Source: Shewanella livingstonensis
Lineage (GTDB): Bacteria; Pseudomonadota; Gammaproteobacteria; Enterobacterales; Shewanellaceae
Direction: 5' to 3'
Assembly: GCF_003855395.1 (NCBI RefSeq)
Contig: NZ_CP034015.1
Coordinates: 2,056,001-2,120,000 of the forward strand
Length of the DNA: 64,000 bases
Below the pieces are notes generated by a model. It was not told the origin of the DNA and made no database searches. It worked only from the letters and a program-made list of their open reading frames with translations. This document shows, piece by piece, positions 9,396 through 18,840 of this stretch (the stretch's first letter is position 1; every line of letters begins with the position of its first letter). Both the position numbers and the translations under genes were made by a program.

Positions 9396-10334
9396 ATGAC
9401 AAAGCTCACCGTGGGATTAGCGCTAGGCAGCGGAGCCGCTAAAGGTTGGGCACATATTGGGGTATTGAATGGGTTAGCCAAACTAGATATTTATCCAGAT
9501 AAAATTGCTGGGTGTTCAGTGGGTGCATTAGTGGGCGCAGCGTATGCCAATAATCATTTGGATGAACTTGAATCTTGGGTGAGTGGCTTTTCAAGTTGGG
9601 ATGTTCTGGGGTTAATGGATTTAGGTTGGCGTAAAGGTGGACTTATTAGTGGCGAAAAAGTATTTGATGTATTGGCTAATCGTATTGGTGACCTTAACAT
9701 TGAACAGCTGAATCGTCCCTTTGCTGCAGTCGCGACCGATTTATATTCAGGGCAAGAGATTTGGTTTAAAGAAGGCGACTTACGCCATGCGGTTCGGGCT
9801 TCATGTTCAATGCCCGGTTTTTTACCACCTGTGCAGCAAGGTAATCGTTGGGTTGTAGATGGCGCAGTGGTTAACCCTGTGCCGGTTTCATTGGCGCGTT
9901 CTATGGGGGTTGACGTAGTTATTGCGGTGGATTTAAACGGTCATCGCCGCGGCCATATGCACTTGATCCCTGAACAAGTTAAAAGTCGTAAAGCCAGTAA
10001 GTCAGAACCTATTGATGAAAAGCGTGAACTTGAGTCTGGCTTTATGGATTTATGGGGCAAAGGCAAAGAATACATGAGTGGTTTAACCGACAAGCTTGCT
10101 ATGGGCAGTTCAAAATCTCATCCAGGTATGTTGGCGGTGATGTCGCAATCGATGGATATTTTAGAACAACGGCATAAACGCTCGCGTTTAATGGGCGAGC
10201 CACCTGATATTTGTATTGTGCCTAATGTAGGCGAAATTGGCACCATGGAGTTTCATCGTGCCAAAGAAGCGATTAAAGCAGGTGAGCAGGCAGTAAAAGA
10301 TATCCAACACTTAATTGAAGCAACCTTAAAGTAA
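9396..10334 (+). CDS. RssA-like patatin family phospholipase
   Basis: 312-residue patatin-fold serine hydrolase. The oxyanion loop LGSGAAKGWAHIG is at 10-22, the nucleophile S41 is in GCSVG, and the catalytic Asp D155 is in VVDGAVVNP. Overall resemblance is to RssA, an inner-membrane-associated patatin of enterobacteria found beside rssB; rssB is not present here. The ATG at 9396 is preferred over 9381 because AAGGA (9385-9389) sits exactly 6 nt before it. It appears to be transcribed alone. Confidence 0.88.
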   Translation: MTKLTVGLALGSGAAKGWAHIGVLNGLAKLDIYPDKIAGCSVGALVGAAYANNHLDELESWVSGFSSWDVLGLMDLGWRKGGLISGEKVFDVLANRIGDLNIEQLNRPFAAVATDLYSGQEIWFKEGDLRHAVRASCSMPGFLPPVQQGNRWVVDGAVVNPVPVSLARSMGVDVVIAVDLNGHRRGHMHLIPEQVKSRKASKSEPIDEKRELESGFMDLWGKGKEYMSGLTDKLAMGSSKSHPGMLAVMSQSMDILEQRHKRSRLMGEPPDICIVPNVGEIGTMEFHRAKEAIKAGEQAVKDIQHLIEATLK

Positions 10335-10798
10335 CGCTTAAGCGGTAGCGATCATTGATGGTGTGTTTTTTATAAATACCCCCGTTCGCTACTGCGGCGT
10401 TAACGCTTATTATCAAATGGCCGCGTGTAATGTAGCGTAATGTATTTTATTAAATGGATGCTTGTTGCCTAACCAATACATGTCATGAAGTCTAGGTAGG
10501 TTATGCAAACAAGCGTGCCGCCTCGTCTGTGCTCATTATCGTAATTAGCCATTCACCATTTACGAACAGCAATAAATCATTATTTTGGGTTGTAAAATAC
10601 CACCGCCTAGGTGTTTACTGATAAGTTTGTTGATTAAAAATATTTTACCATCCCCCAAAGTATGCCAGAAGGTATCTTATACCCGTCAATTTTTTCTATT
10701 TTTAGCCATTGTTATTCTCGCTCAGAATTACCCACTACGCCTACAATATCTATTGCTGATAGCAAGCTTTTTTTCAATATTAAGTACTGCCGATAATT
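10335..10798. other. Intergenic region upstream of nrdD
   Basis: About 460 bp after the patatin gene. I see no terminator with a U-run and no convincing gene. An 81-codon frame at 10585-10830 runs into the FNR box and the nrdD promoter, has no good ribosome site and looks random. The regulatory part begins at 10799 and is listed separately. Confidence 0.5.
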
Positions 10799-10812
10799 AT
10801 GATCTGGATCAA
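10799..10812 (+). promoter_or_regulatory. FNR/EtrA box and class II promoter of nrdDG
   Basis: ATGAT-CTGG-ATCAA matches the FNR consensus except for the first base. Its centre (10805.5) lies 41.5 bp before a predicted start at 10847, and the hexamer TTTAAT at 10835-10840 is correctly placed as the -10. This is the classic class II activator geometry, so nrdDG should be induced under anaerobiosis. Confidence 0.75.
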
Positions 10813-10840
10813 AGTAATGCTCAGCGTTAATGTATTTAAT

Positions 10841-10887
10841 ACACATCATATTGTGTTGTTAGTAAATTAAATCGCTATATGTAGTGC
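10841..10887 (+). promoter_or_regulatory. Two NrdR boxes in the nrdDG promoter
   Basis: Box 1 (10841-10856, acacatcatattgtgt) agrees with the NrdR consensus acaCwAtATaTwGwgt at 14 of 16 positions. Box 2 (10872-10887, tcgctatatgtagtgc) agrees at 12 of 16. Their starts are exactly 31 bp apart, the three-helical-turn spacing typical of paired NrdR boxes. They overlap the predicted start and leader, consistent with repression by dATP-loaded NrdR. Confidence 0.75.
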
Positions 10888-10904
10888 TTTAAAAGGATGG
10901 TTGT

Positions 10905-13022
10905 ATGCTCGTAGTCGTGAAGAGAGATGGTTGCCGAACAGCGTTTGATGGATGTAGGATCAAAGAGGCTGTGGTAGCTGCAATGGAGTCTGCCGGTCAA
11001 GCTGATCATCAATATGCGCAGCAATTAGCGCAAATAGTTGAACAACAAATGGCGGCAAAAACCGAAGTAGATATTCACGAACTACAAGATGCAGTCGAAA
11101 ATTTATTAATGTCTGGGCCTTTTAAGTCGGTGGCACGTCATTACATTGAATATCGACACGATCGTGACACTCATCGTGAGACTCAAAGTAAATTAAATTG
11201 TGCTATTCGCGGCCTGGTTGAGCAATCAGACAGTGCCATTTTAAATGAAAATGCCAATAAAGATGCCAAAGTAATTCCCACTCAACGAGACTTGTTAGCG
11301 GGTATTGTTGCCAAGCATTACGCTAAAACTCACTTATTACCTAAAGATGTGGTGACCGCTCATGAAAAAGGTGAAATCCATTATCACGATTTAGATTATG
11401 CGCCATTTTTCCCCATGTTTAACTGCATGCTAATCGATTTGGGAGGCATGTTAACTCATGGCTTTAAAATGGGTAATGCTGAAATTGAGCCGCCTAAATC
11501 AATCTCGACGGCAACGGCAGTAACAGCGCAAATTATTGCCCAGGTTGCGAGCCATATTTATGGCGGAACCACCATTAACCGTATTGATGAAGTGTTAGCT
11601 GAGTTCGTGCAGATTAGTTATCAAAAGCACCTTAGCGTGGCTAAAAAATGGCAAGTGGCCGATGTAGAAGGTTATGCGATGACGCAAACCGAAAAAGAGT
11701 GTCATGACGCATTTCAGTCACTGGAATATGAAGTCAACACCTTGCATACCGCTAATGGCCAAACCCCGTTTGTTACCTTTGGTTTTGGTTTGGGGGTGTC
11801 GTGGGAGTCGCGGTTAATTCAGCAGTCTATGTTAACGGTGCGCATGGCTGGTTTAGGTAAAAACCGTAAAACGGCAGTGTTTCCTAAATTGGTGTTTGCG
11901 ATCAAAGATGGTGTTAATCATAAACCCGCAGATGCCAATTACGACATTAAAAAGATGGCGTTAACCTGTTCAACCATGCGCATGTATCCGGATATTTTAA
12001 ATTATGATCAAGTGGTTAAAGTCACTGGTTCATTTAAAACCCCGATGGGTTGTCGCTCCTTTTTGGGCGTTTATGAACAAGACGGTCAAATGGTACACGA
12101 AGGACGTAATAATTTAGGTGTGGTTAGCCTTAACTTACCGCGCATTGCATTAGAAGCAGGTAAAGATGAACAACGTTTTTATCAATTACTCGATGAGCGT
12201 TTGTTGATTGCTCGCAAAGCATTAGATACGCGTATTGCGCGCTTAGCGGGTGTAAAAGCCCGAGTGGCACCAATCCTTTATATGGAAGGCGCTTGCGGCG
12301 TACGTTTAAAGGCCGATGATGATGTTAGCGACATTTTTAAAAATGGCCGAGCATCAATTTCGTTAGGTTTTATTGGTCTGCATGAAACGGTTAATGCTTT
12401 ATATGACAATGCTGAACATGTGTTTGATAATGCTCAACTACGTGATAAAGCCGTTGCCATTATTACTCATCTAAAGCAAGCCACTGAATCTTGGAAGCAA
12501 CAAACCGGTTATGGTTTTAGTTTGTACAGTACCCCGAGTGAAAATTTATGCAGTCGTTTTTGTCAGCTAGATACTGCTCAGTTTGGGGTCGTGCCAGGGG
12601 TGACCGATAAAGGTTATTACACTAATAGCTTCCATTTAGATGTTGAAAAGAAAGTTAATCCATACGATAAGATTGATTTTGAACAACCTTATCCGGCTAT
12701 CGCCAATGGTGGATTTATTTGTTACGGCGAATTTCCTAATATGCAAAATAACATTGAAGCACTGGAAAATGTTTGGGACTACAGTTACAGCAGAGTGCCA
12801 TATTACGGCACTAATACCCCAATAGATGAGTGTTACGATTGTGGCTATATTGGTGAGTTTAATTGTACCAGTAAGGGGTTTGTCTGCCCCAAATGTGGCA
12901 ATCATGAGCCAAGTAGGGTATCGGTTACCCGCCGTGTATGTGGTTATTTAGGCAGTCCTGACGCTAGGCCGTTTAACTTTGGTAAGCAAGAAGAAGTAAA
13001 ACGCAGAGTGAAGCATTTATAA
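10905..13022 (+). CDS. nrdD: Anaerobic ribonucleoside-triphosphate reductase
   Basis: 705-residue class III ribonucleotide reductase that reduces NTPs to dNTPs without oxygen. An N-terminal ATP-cone (about 2-92, VVVKRDGCRTAFD) senses ATP/dATP. The large glycyl-radical barrel ends with a four-Cys zinc site (C643, C646, C661, C664) and the radical loop RVCGYLG with G680 as the likely radical site. AAGGA (10893-10897) lies 7 nt before the ATG. The stop overlaps the nrdG start by one base (TAATG), indicating translational coupling. Its promoter carries FNR and NrdR sites. Confidence 0.97.
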   Translation: MLVVVKRDGCRTAFDGCRIKEAVVAAMESAGQADHQYAQQLAQIVEQQMAAKTEVDIHELQDAVENLLMSGPFKSVARHYIEYRHDRDTHRETQSKLNCAIRGLVEQSDSAILNENANKDAKVIPTQRDLLAGIVAKHYAKTHLLPKDVVTAHEKGEIHYHDLDYAPFFPMFNCMLIDLGGMLTHGFKMGNAEIEPPKSISTATAVTAQIIAQVASHIYGGTTINRIDEVLAEFVQISYQKHLSVAKKWQVADVEGYAMTQTEKECHDAFQSLEYEVNTLHTANGQTPFVTFGFGLGVSWESRLIQQSMLTVRMAGLGKNRKTAVFPKLVFAIKDGVNHKPADANYDIKKMALTCSTMRMYPDILNYDQVVKVTGSFKTPMGCRSFLGVYEQDGQMVHEGRNNLGVVSLNLPRIALEAGKDEQRFYQLLDERLLIARKALDTRIARLAGVKARVAPILYMEGACGVRLKADDDVSDIFKNGRASISLGFIGLHETVNALYDNAEHVFDNAQLRDKAVAIITHLKQATESWKQQTGYGFSLYSTPSENLCSRFCQLDTAQFGVVPGVTDKGYYTNSFHLDVEKKVNPYDKIDFEQPYPAIANGGFICYGEFPNMQNNIEALENVWDYSYSRVPYYGTNTPIDECYDCGYIGEFNCTSKGFVCPKCGNHEPSRVSVTRRVCGYLGSPDARPFNFGKQEEVKRRVKHL

Positions 13023-13492
13023 TGTATTACAGTGCTTATCATAGTATTGATGTGATCAACGGTGAGGGCACCCGCTGTACGTTATTTGTCAGCGGCTGCG
13101 AACATGCTTGTAAGGGGTGCTATAACCAAAGTGCTTGGCGAGTAGATGCAGGACATGTATTTAGCCAAGCGTTAGAAGATCAAATTATGGCTGATTTAAC
13201 CGACAGTCGTATTTATCGTCGTGGCTTATCGCTAAGTGGTGGTGATCCGCTGCATCCAGCTAACCTAGAAGCTATATTGGCATTGGTTACTAGGGTAAAG
13301 GCGGAATGTCCCGAAAAAGATATTTGGTTATGGACTGGTTATCAACTAGGCGAGCTAACGCCACAGCAACAAGCTGTGGTTGAGTTAGTGGATGTGTTGA
13401 TAGACGGTAAGTTTGAACAAGATAAAGCCGATCCTGCGCTATTGTGGCGCGGCAGCAGTAATCAAATTATTCATCATGTTAATCGCGAGTAA
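13022..13492 (+). CDS. nrdG: Anaerobic ribonucleotide reductase activating protein
   Basis: 156-residue radical-SAM activase that generates the glycyl radical on NrdD. The 4Fe-4S cysteines are C26, C30 and C33 (CEHACKGC), the CxxxCxxC triad, followed by LSLSGGDPLHP, the SAM-contacting GGE-like element. Size and motif positions match E. coli NrdG. It overlaps nrdD by one base. Its last 14 bases overlap the 3' end of the convergent flavin oxidoreductase gene. Confidence 0.97.
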   Translation: MYYSAYHSIDVINGEGTRCTLFVSGCEHACKGCYNQSAWRVDAGHVFSQALEDQIMADLTDSRIYRRGLSLSGGDPLHPANLEAILALVTRVKAECPEKDIWLWTGYQLGELTPQQQAVVELVDVLIDGKFEQDKADPALLWRGSSNQIIHHVNRE

Positions 13493-14717
13493 TACCGAGC
13501 GTATTTCGATAGCGTTTAGTGCGTTGCTTAGTGTTAAATTGATCAACAATTAAGCTCCACACTGGCGAGTCGTTTGTCTGCGGGGTTTGCCCCTGGCTCA
13601 TGCGCCTTAATTGGCGTTTAATAATGGCCATAGTGGCTAAACCCGCAAGGGGCTTACTTTGCCAATTAACACTTGGTAGCGACGGCGTAAAATCTGGCTG
13701 GTTTTGCCATAATGTCGGCAATGCAGGGTAAAACGCTAATGCACTGGCTATGCCGCATAATGCGAACCCGGCATTAATGACCTGCTCGGCAACAACTTTA
13801 CGGCGGATCCCACCTGTTAACATTAACGGCATGGGTGAGCGGGTGACTAACTGTTCGGTTAATGTTAAAAAATAAGCTTCACGGGCTAATGTTCGCTCAT
13901 CAGCACTGCGCCCTTGCATCGCTGGCGCTTCATAACTTCCGCCCGATAATTCGACCATGTCCACTTGATACTGCGCCAGCATGTTAATCACTTTTTCTGC
14001 ATCATCAATATCAAAACCACCCCGCTGAAAATCTGCTGAGTTAAGCTTTATCGCAATATCAAAATGGGCGCCACACTTAAGCCTAACTTGCTTGATCACC
14101 TCGATTAATAACCTGGATCTGTTTTCTAAACTGCCGCCCCATTCATCGTTACGTTGATTGGTTAATGGCGATAAAAATTGCGCCAGTAAATAACCGTGAG
14201 CAGCATGAATTTGTACTCCATCAAATCCTGCTTGTTGAGCCAGTTCTGCTGTGGTGACAAAGCGAGTGATCACATCATTAATATTTGCGCTGGTCATGGC
14301 TTGTGGCTTGGAAAACATTGATGAATGCTTACCAAGGTCCAATGCTATTGCTGATGGTGCTAGGTTTTTACCACCCATAGCTTTAAAGACTTGCCTACCA
14401 GGATGATTAAGTTGCATCCACACTCTAGCCTGTTTTTGTTTGGCGATACTGGCCCATTGCTTAAATGGGGCTAAATCACTGCCAGCGTCTAATGCCACTC
14501 CGCCAGGACCTGTCATGGCAAAGCGGTCGATCATTACGTTACCGGTAATGATCAACCCCACCCCGCCTTTGGCCCATGCGCCGTAAAGCGCGAATAAGGC
14601 GGCATCTGGTTGTTGTTGTATATTGGCGAGGTTTTCTTCCATAGCCGCTTTGACAAGGCGATTAGGGATTATCCCGCCGTTAGGTAATGAATAGGGGGTA
14701 AACAGGTTATCAACCAT
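13479..14717 (-). CDS. NADH:flavin oxidoreductase / Old Yellow Enzyme family protein
   Basis: 412-residue FMN-dependent TIM-barrel enzyme. Family marks are LVKAAMEENLAN near the start, WMQLNHPGRQ, FDGVQIHAAHGYLLAQFLSP (the HAAHGYL active-site loop), NDEWGGSLENRSRLL (WGGS and ENR phosphate contacts) and MLTGGIRR near the end. These place it in the OYE/2,4-dienoyl-CoA-reductase group but without the C-terminal Fe-S and FAD domains. It likely reduces activated C=C bonds or electrophiles with NAD(P)H; the physiological substrate is not deducible. It is transcribed alone and converges on nrdG. Confidence 0.88.
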   Translation of the reverse strand: MVDNLFTPYSLPNGGIIPNRLVKAAMEENLANIQQQPDAALFALYGAWAKGGVGLIITGNVMIDRFAMTGPGGVALDAGSDLAPFKQWASIAKQKQARVWMQLNHPGRQVFKAMGGKNLAPSAIALDLGKHSSMFSKPQAMTSANINDVITRFVTTAELAQQAGFDGVQIHAAHGYLLAQFLSPLTNQRNDEWGGSLENRSRLLIEVIKQVRLKCGAHFDIAIKLNSADFQRGGFDIDDAEKVINMLAQYQVDMVELSGGSYEAPAMQGRSADERTLAREAYFLTLTEQLVTRSPMPLMLTGGIRRKVVAEQVINAGFALCGIASALAFYPALPTLWQNQPDFTPSLPSVNWQSKPLAGLATMAIIKRQLRRMSQGQTPQTNDSPVWSLIVDQFNTKQRTKRYRNTLGITRD

Positions 14718-14785
14718 GAAAGTAGATCCTTAACACTAAGGGTTGCATCAGTAGCGTCTATATTAGTGCAATTAGGCTATAAACA

Positions 14786-14811
14786 AAAACACTGCCAGAT
14801 GGCAGTGTTTT
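14786..14811 (-). terminator. Terminator of the siderophore receptor gene
   Basis: Stem AAAACACTGCC/GGCAGTGTTTT with a four-base loop (14797-14800). On the minus strand it is followed by TTGTTT, so it should end transcription of the TonB receptor before the flavin oxidoreductase gene. Confidence 0.7.
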
Positions 14812-14864
14812 AAAGTGGTCGCGGTAAGCTTATGGCTTTGCGTTCAACTCGGGCGTAAGGGGGC

Positions 14865-17342
14865 TTATATGCGATAAGTTAAGGTTAACTTAGCATTACG
14901 TTCTTCGCCGGGAAGGCCACCCAAAAACATCGCTTTGTCGTAGTATGATTTATTAAGTAAATTATTTAAGTTTAGTTGAATTTTGTAGCGTTCAACATCA
15001 TAACTAATCGCAGAATCTATCACGGTATAGGCCGGTACATAACCGTCCGGTATACCAAATGAGCTTGAGCTGGTGCTGCGCTCACCGACATATTCAGCCC
15101 CTAAGCTTACCGATACTGGCGCGGGTAAACTCAGTTCTGCTGCATAAGTCACCCAGGCACTTGCTGTAAGGTATGGCACGCCTTTCTGGTGTTGACCATA
15201 ATCACTGCTATTAGGATTTTGATTGTCACGAGCATCTTGGTAAACGCCATTAACGTTCACTTTCCACTGTTCATTTAAATTGGCATTTAAATCGAGCTCG
15301 ACGCCTTTAGTATCTTCACTGCCGTCGTAAAAATAAGGGTCTATTGTAGAGGTTACCGCACTGCTGTCGTAGTTAGGGTTACTGTAGGCAATATTAGTCC
15401 GTGATGATTTAAAAAAGACTAATGAGGCTAATAGTTGGTCATCAAACGCTTTGAAACGCACGCCTAAGTCATTACTGACCGATTCTGAGTCTTCGCGGTC
15501 GGCTTCATTGCCGGTAACATCGCCCAACACACTGTAGGCTGTACGACCTTTAGAGTGATTAACGAAAATTGAAACATCATCCGTTGGCATATACGTTAAG
15601 CCAAGATTGAAGGTAATTCCGTTATCTGTAGTGTCCGCTTCTGGTTGTGGCTCAGCTAAGCTTGAGCTGTAACGGGAATCAACGCCAAGATGTTCATAGG
15701 TTTGCTTAATTTCATTAAATGCCACCCCAATACGGCTGGTAAAGCCAGCACCAAGGTATCCGACATGTTGTACGCCTAAACCCCATGCGGTGACGGTTTT
15801 ATTGTAATTACTGGTCAGTAATGGATCGTAATCTTCAAATTCGCCTTCGGCCCAGTTGGGGTTACGAATATCGTAAATGTATGGCAGGGTACCTTGGTAA
15901 GATACATCGCCATTGCTGTCTTTTAATACGTAATCGGCATCCCAAATTGAGTATTGTTTGAAGCGAATTGTGCGGTCTTCAAAGTTAGCATTAACTAATA
16001 ATTCGTTACTGATATTGCCAATGTCAAAGTCGTAACGTAAGTCAGCAAAGTATTGCCAAGATTGTTCATCGGCAGAAACTTTACGATACTCCTGACGACG
16101 AGCTGCATAAGGATATAACACTTCATCTTCAACTAACGGCGCGCGTGGGTCTTGGTTAATGATGCCATTTCGTTCCCAATACACGTAGTTATACGCGCCA
16201 GTTTGGCGAGCAAAACTGGTTTCATAATTTCGGTATTGCAATTGTTGGTTTAAAAACAGGTTATCGGTTAAGTAAATGTTGTGAGTCAGTTTGAAACGTA
16301 ACTCTTCACCTTCGTTATCTTTTGCCATTGGTGAAATTAAGCCATTATGACCAAAATCGTAAGGTGTTTCACCATCTGATGCACTCAGTGAATTAGCCAG
16401 TTGTTGACGCTGCTCATCGGTGAGCTGCACGCCACTGCTGGTAGGGTCATTAACCAAATCTTGCCAACTTACCTGGTCTGCCGTTTTACCATCAACAGAA
16501 GCCGCATTATAAATCCGGATTGGGTGGCCAATGGAATCTACGGGAATAGAATCGTTTATGTAAGCGGTAGACAGCATGAGGTTTTGGTTGTCGTTCAACA
16601 CAAACTTTAGCGAGCCGTAGACTTCGTCGCGGTCGGTTCCTAAATCGCGGTATCCGTCACTGCGAGCACTTTTTGCTACCACACGATAGGCGACATCGTC
16701 AGTGACAGCACCTGTGCTATCAGCCATAAATGAATATGTGTCCCATTGACCCACTTCGGCTTCCATAACATGCTTACTGACAAACTCTGGCTTCTTTTCT
16801 ATTAAATTCATTACGCCGCCAGCGCTTCCCATTCCGTACAATCCGGTAGCAGGGCCTTTTAACACTTCAACCGAACTGACATTAGTGAGCGAACGGGTAG
16901 GGTTAAAGGTGTTGCCAAGTCCTGCGCCGCCATACATGCCGTCATAGGTGTAGTTTGCTCCTAGGCCTCGAATGACGAGGTTGTCACCAATACCGTAGTT
17001 GTTACCCGCTTGGGTCACACCACTGATATTACGAATTAAATCTTGCATGTTACTGACGCCTTGGGCATCGATTAATGCTTCGTCAACAATCACTACCGCC
17101 GCAGGCGTTTCCATCAGTGACATATCAGATTTAGTTGCTAAACCTGAGTTCATCACTACTTGGTTTTGTCGGCCATAAACCGTTATTCGTTCATAGTTGG
17201 CTGAGGGTGATGCATTGTCCGTATCATCTGAAGATTGCGCAGTAACCTCAGGTTGGGTAACTGGTGTTTGTGCGTGAGCATAAACGGGAAACAATACACT
17301 TTGACAAGCAAGGGCAAGTAGAGATAAACGTAATGGCGTCAT
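14865..17342 (-). CDS. TonB-dependent siderophore receptor
   Basis: 825-residue outer-membrane receptor. A signal peptide (about 1-24, cleaved after YAHA) precedes a short linker, an approximate TonB-box region (ERITVYG near 52-58), a plug domain (METPAAVVIVDEALI, LIRNISGVTQ, RGLGANYTYDG, SVEVLKGPATGLYGMGSAGGVMN) and a 22-strand barrel ending in the aromatic-last signature LTLTYRI. The plug resembles ferric siderophore receptors of the FhuE/FpvA type without an N-terminal signalling domain. A Fur box lies just upstream. No siderophore synthesis genes are nearby, so it may scavenge a foreign siderophore. Confidence 0.92.
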   Translation of the reverse strand: MTPLRLSLLALACQSVLFPVYAHAQTPVTQPEVTAQSSDDTDNASPSANYERITVYGRQNQVVMNSGLATKSDMSLMETPAAVVIVDEALIDAQGVSNMQDLIRNISGVTQAGNNYGIGDNLVIRGLGANYTYDGMYGGAGLGNTFNPTRSLTNVSSVEVLKGPATGLYGMGSAGGVMNLIEKKPEFVSKHVMEAEVGQWDTYSFMADSTGAVTDDVAYRVVAKSARSDGYRDLGTDRDEVYGSLKFVLNDNQNLMLSTAYINDSIPVDSIGHPIRIYNAASVDGKTADQVSWQDLVNDPTSSGVQLTDEQRQQLANSLSASDGETPYDFGHNGLISPMAKDNEGEELRFKLTHNIYLTDNLFLNQQLQYRNYETSFARQTGAYNYVYWERNGIINQDPRAPLVEDEVLYPYAARRQEYRKVSADEQSWQYFADLRYDFDIGNISNELLVNANFEDRTIRFKQYSIWDADYVLKDSNGDVSYQGTLPYIYDIRNPNWAEGEFEDYDPLLTSNYNKTVTAWGLGVQHVGYLGAGFTSRIGVAFNEIKQTYEHLGVDSRYSSSLAEPQPEADTTDNGITFNLGLTYMPTDDVSIFVNHSKGRTAYSVLGDVTGNEADREDSESVSNDLGVRFKAFDDQLLASLVFFKSSRTNIAYSNPNYDSSAVTSTIDPYFYDGSEDTKGVELDLNANLNEQWKVNVNGVYQDARDNQNPNSSDYGQHQKGVPYLTASAWVTYAAELSLPAPVSVSLGAEYVGERSTSSSSFGIPDGYVPAYTVIDSAISYDVERYKIQLNLNNLLNKSYYDKAMFLGGLPGEERNAKLTLTYRI

Positions 17343-17377
17343 AACAAGGTAAGCTCTTTATTAACAATGGCGCGAAT

Positions 17378-17396
17378 GATAATGATTATCATAAGT
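17378..17396 (-). promoter_or_regulatory. Fur box upstream of the siderophore receptor
   Basis: GATAATGATTATCATAAGT matches the 19-bp Fur consensus at about 15 positions, with the left half perfect. It lies 36 bp upstream of the receptor start, so iron-replete repression is expected. Confidence 0.8.
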
Positions 17397-17792
17397 ATTG
17401 CAATAGCGAGTTTTGTTATATGTGGTAAAAAATGGGTTTTGGTGATTTGGTTGCTGATAAATCAAACAATCTCAATAAACGATTAGCATGATTAACAGAC
17501 CATTGAAGGCGATCTGTCATCTATAAATTTAGCGCTTCAGCGCTATAAACGTACATTAGCGTGAGTTACCCAATGAGTGTGTCATGTGGTCGTGTTAATG
17601 GATGTTGGTAATGTGATAATTTCCAGATTGTTTGTTCTAGGTAAAAAATTTTGCCTGTACATCCATATATGAAACGTTTGCTATTCGCATCTTGAGTGCT
17701 TTTGGGTATATAATCTGCCTCCGAAACGGTGTTGTGACAAACGTATAAGCGTAAACGATTCACTAACACACCAAAGCACTTAAGGTAATCAA
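17397..17792. other. Intergenic region between siderophore receptor and yibL
   Basis: About 400 bp between divergent genes. A TATAAT at 17709-17714 is a likely -10 for yibL, though no good -35 is seen 17 bp upstream. A 101-codon minus-strand frame at 17566-17871 runs into yibL and looks like chance. Confidence 0.45.
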
Positions 17793-18149
17793 ATGAATTT
17801 AAAGCTAGAACTGCAGACATTGAATGATAAATTAGACAAGTTTCGTCGCAAGTTAGCTGCGGCTGAAGCACGTGGCGATGCCACGATTGTCCTGCAGTTT
17901 AAGAAAGAAGTGGCGACTGTGACTAAGCGAATCGCCAGCATTAAAGGCCAGCAAACTCGCGAGTTCAGCAAAGAAGGCGTGGCGTTGAAAGCGTTAGGTT
18001 TTAAGCGCGTGCTGACTAAAGCTGAACAAGCCGATATGGGTAAGTTGAATAAGTCGGTAAAAGGTTTAGTCGTTGTGCATCCTTTAACAGCATTAGGCCG
18101 TGAAATGGGCATAAAAGATGTGACGGGTTTTGCGCCTGCTAAGTTCTAA
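17793..18149 (+). CDS. yibL: YibL family ribosome-associated protein
   Basis: 118 residues. The N-terminal half (1-55) is a charged, heptad-rich coiled coil. The C-terminal half carries LTKAEQADMGKLNKSVKGL and VVVHPLTALGREMGIK, nearly the same as E. coli YibL (DUF2810), which co-fractionates with ribosomes. Its molecular role is not established. It sits 37 bp upstream of ribA and may share a transcript with it. Confidence 0.9.
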   Translation: MNLKLELQTLNDKLDKFRRKLAAAEARGDATIVLQFKKEVATVTKRIASIKGQQTREFSKEGVALKALGFKRVLTKAEQADMGKLNKSVKGLVVVHPLTALGREMGIKDVTGFAPAKF

Positions 18150-18186
18150 TATTTTCTTTTACAGTTAGTTGTCGTAAGGTTAATTC

Positions 18187-18795
18187 ATGTCGGTAAAGTA
18201 TATCGCAACATCTAAGTTACCCACTCCTTGGGGTGTTTTTGCTATGCACGGTTTTGAAGAAACTGCCACAGGTAAAGAACACGTTGCGTTGACATTTGGT
18301 CAACTGGATCCCACTCAACCTATGCTAGGTCGTATTCATTCTGAATGTTTGACCGGTGATGCATTATTTAGTTTACGTTGTGATTGTGGTTTTCAATTAC
18401 AAGCTGCAATGCAAAGTATTGCAGAGAAAGGCCAAGGCTTTTTGTTGTACTTACGCCAAGAGGGACGTGGGATTGGTTTGCTCAATAAAATTCGTGCTTA
18501 TGAGTTGCAAGATGCCGGCGCCAATACGGTCGAAGCCAATTTACGTTTAGGTTTTGAAGCTGACATGCGTAAGTACGACATGATTTTGCCGATGTTAGAA
18601 AAAATTGGTGTCACTAAAGTGAAGTTGATGACCAATAATCCGCGCAAAGTTATGGCAATGCAAAGTGTGGGTATTGAAGTGGTTGAACGTATTCCGTTAC
18701 AAGTGGGTAAAAATCGTTATAACGAATCATATTTAAAAACCAAGTCTACTGAGCTAGGTCATATGATGTCGGAATACCATTTTCACGATGAATAG
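18187..18795 (+). CDS. ribA: GTP cyclohydrolase II
   Basis: 202 residues. It opens the imidazole ring of GTP, the first committed step of riboflavin synthesis, releasing formate and pyrophosphate. The zinc ligands C54, C65 and C67 lie in [19 protein letters not shown] at the same positions as in E. coli Rib[14 protein letters not shown] and MTNNPRKV are GTP-binding and catalytic signatures. There is no DHBP synthase fusion. It lies downstream of yibL. Confidence 0.97.
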   Translation: MSVKYIATSKLPTPWGVFAMHGFEETATGKEHVALTFGQLDPTQPMLGRIHSECLTGDALFSLRCDCGFQLQAAMQSIAEKGQGFLLYLRQEGRGIGLLNKIRAYELQDAGANTVEANLRLGFEADMRKYDMILPMLEKIGVTKVKLMTNNPRKVMAMQSVGIEVVERIPLQVGKNRYNESYLKTKSTELGHMMSEYHFHDE

Positions 18796-18840
18796 TCTGG
18801 CACTATAATAGTCTAAATGATGATGAAACAAGGGCAGAAT

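Noticed and set aside
10585-10830. 81-codon hydrophobic ORF before nrdD
   Set aside because: It lacks a ribosome site, runs through the FNR box, and its composition looks like translated AT-rich intergenic DNA.
17566-17871. 101-codon minus-strand ORF overlapping yibL
   Set aside because: yibL is clearly real on the other strand, and this frame crosses its promoter and start.
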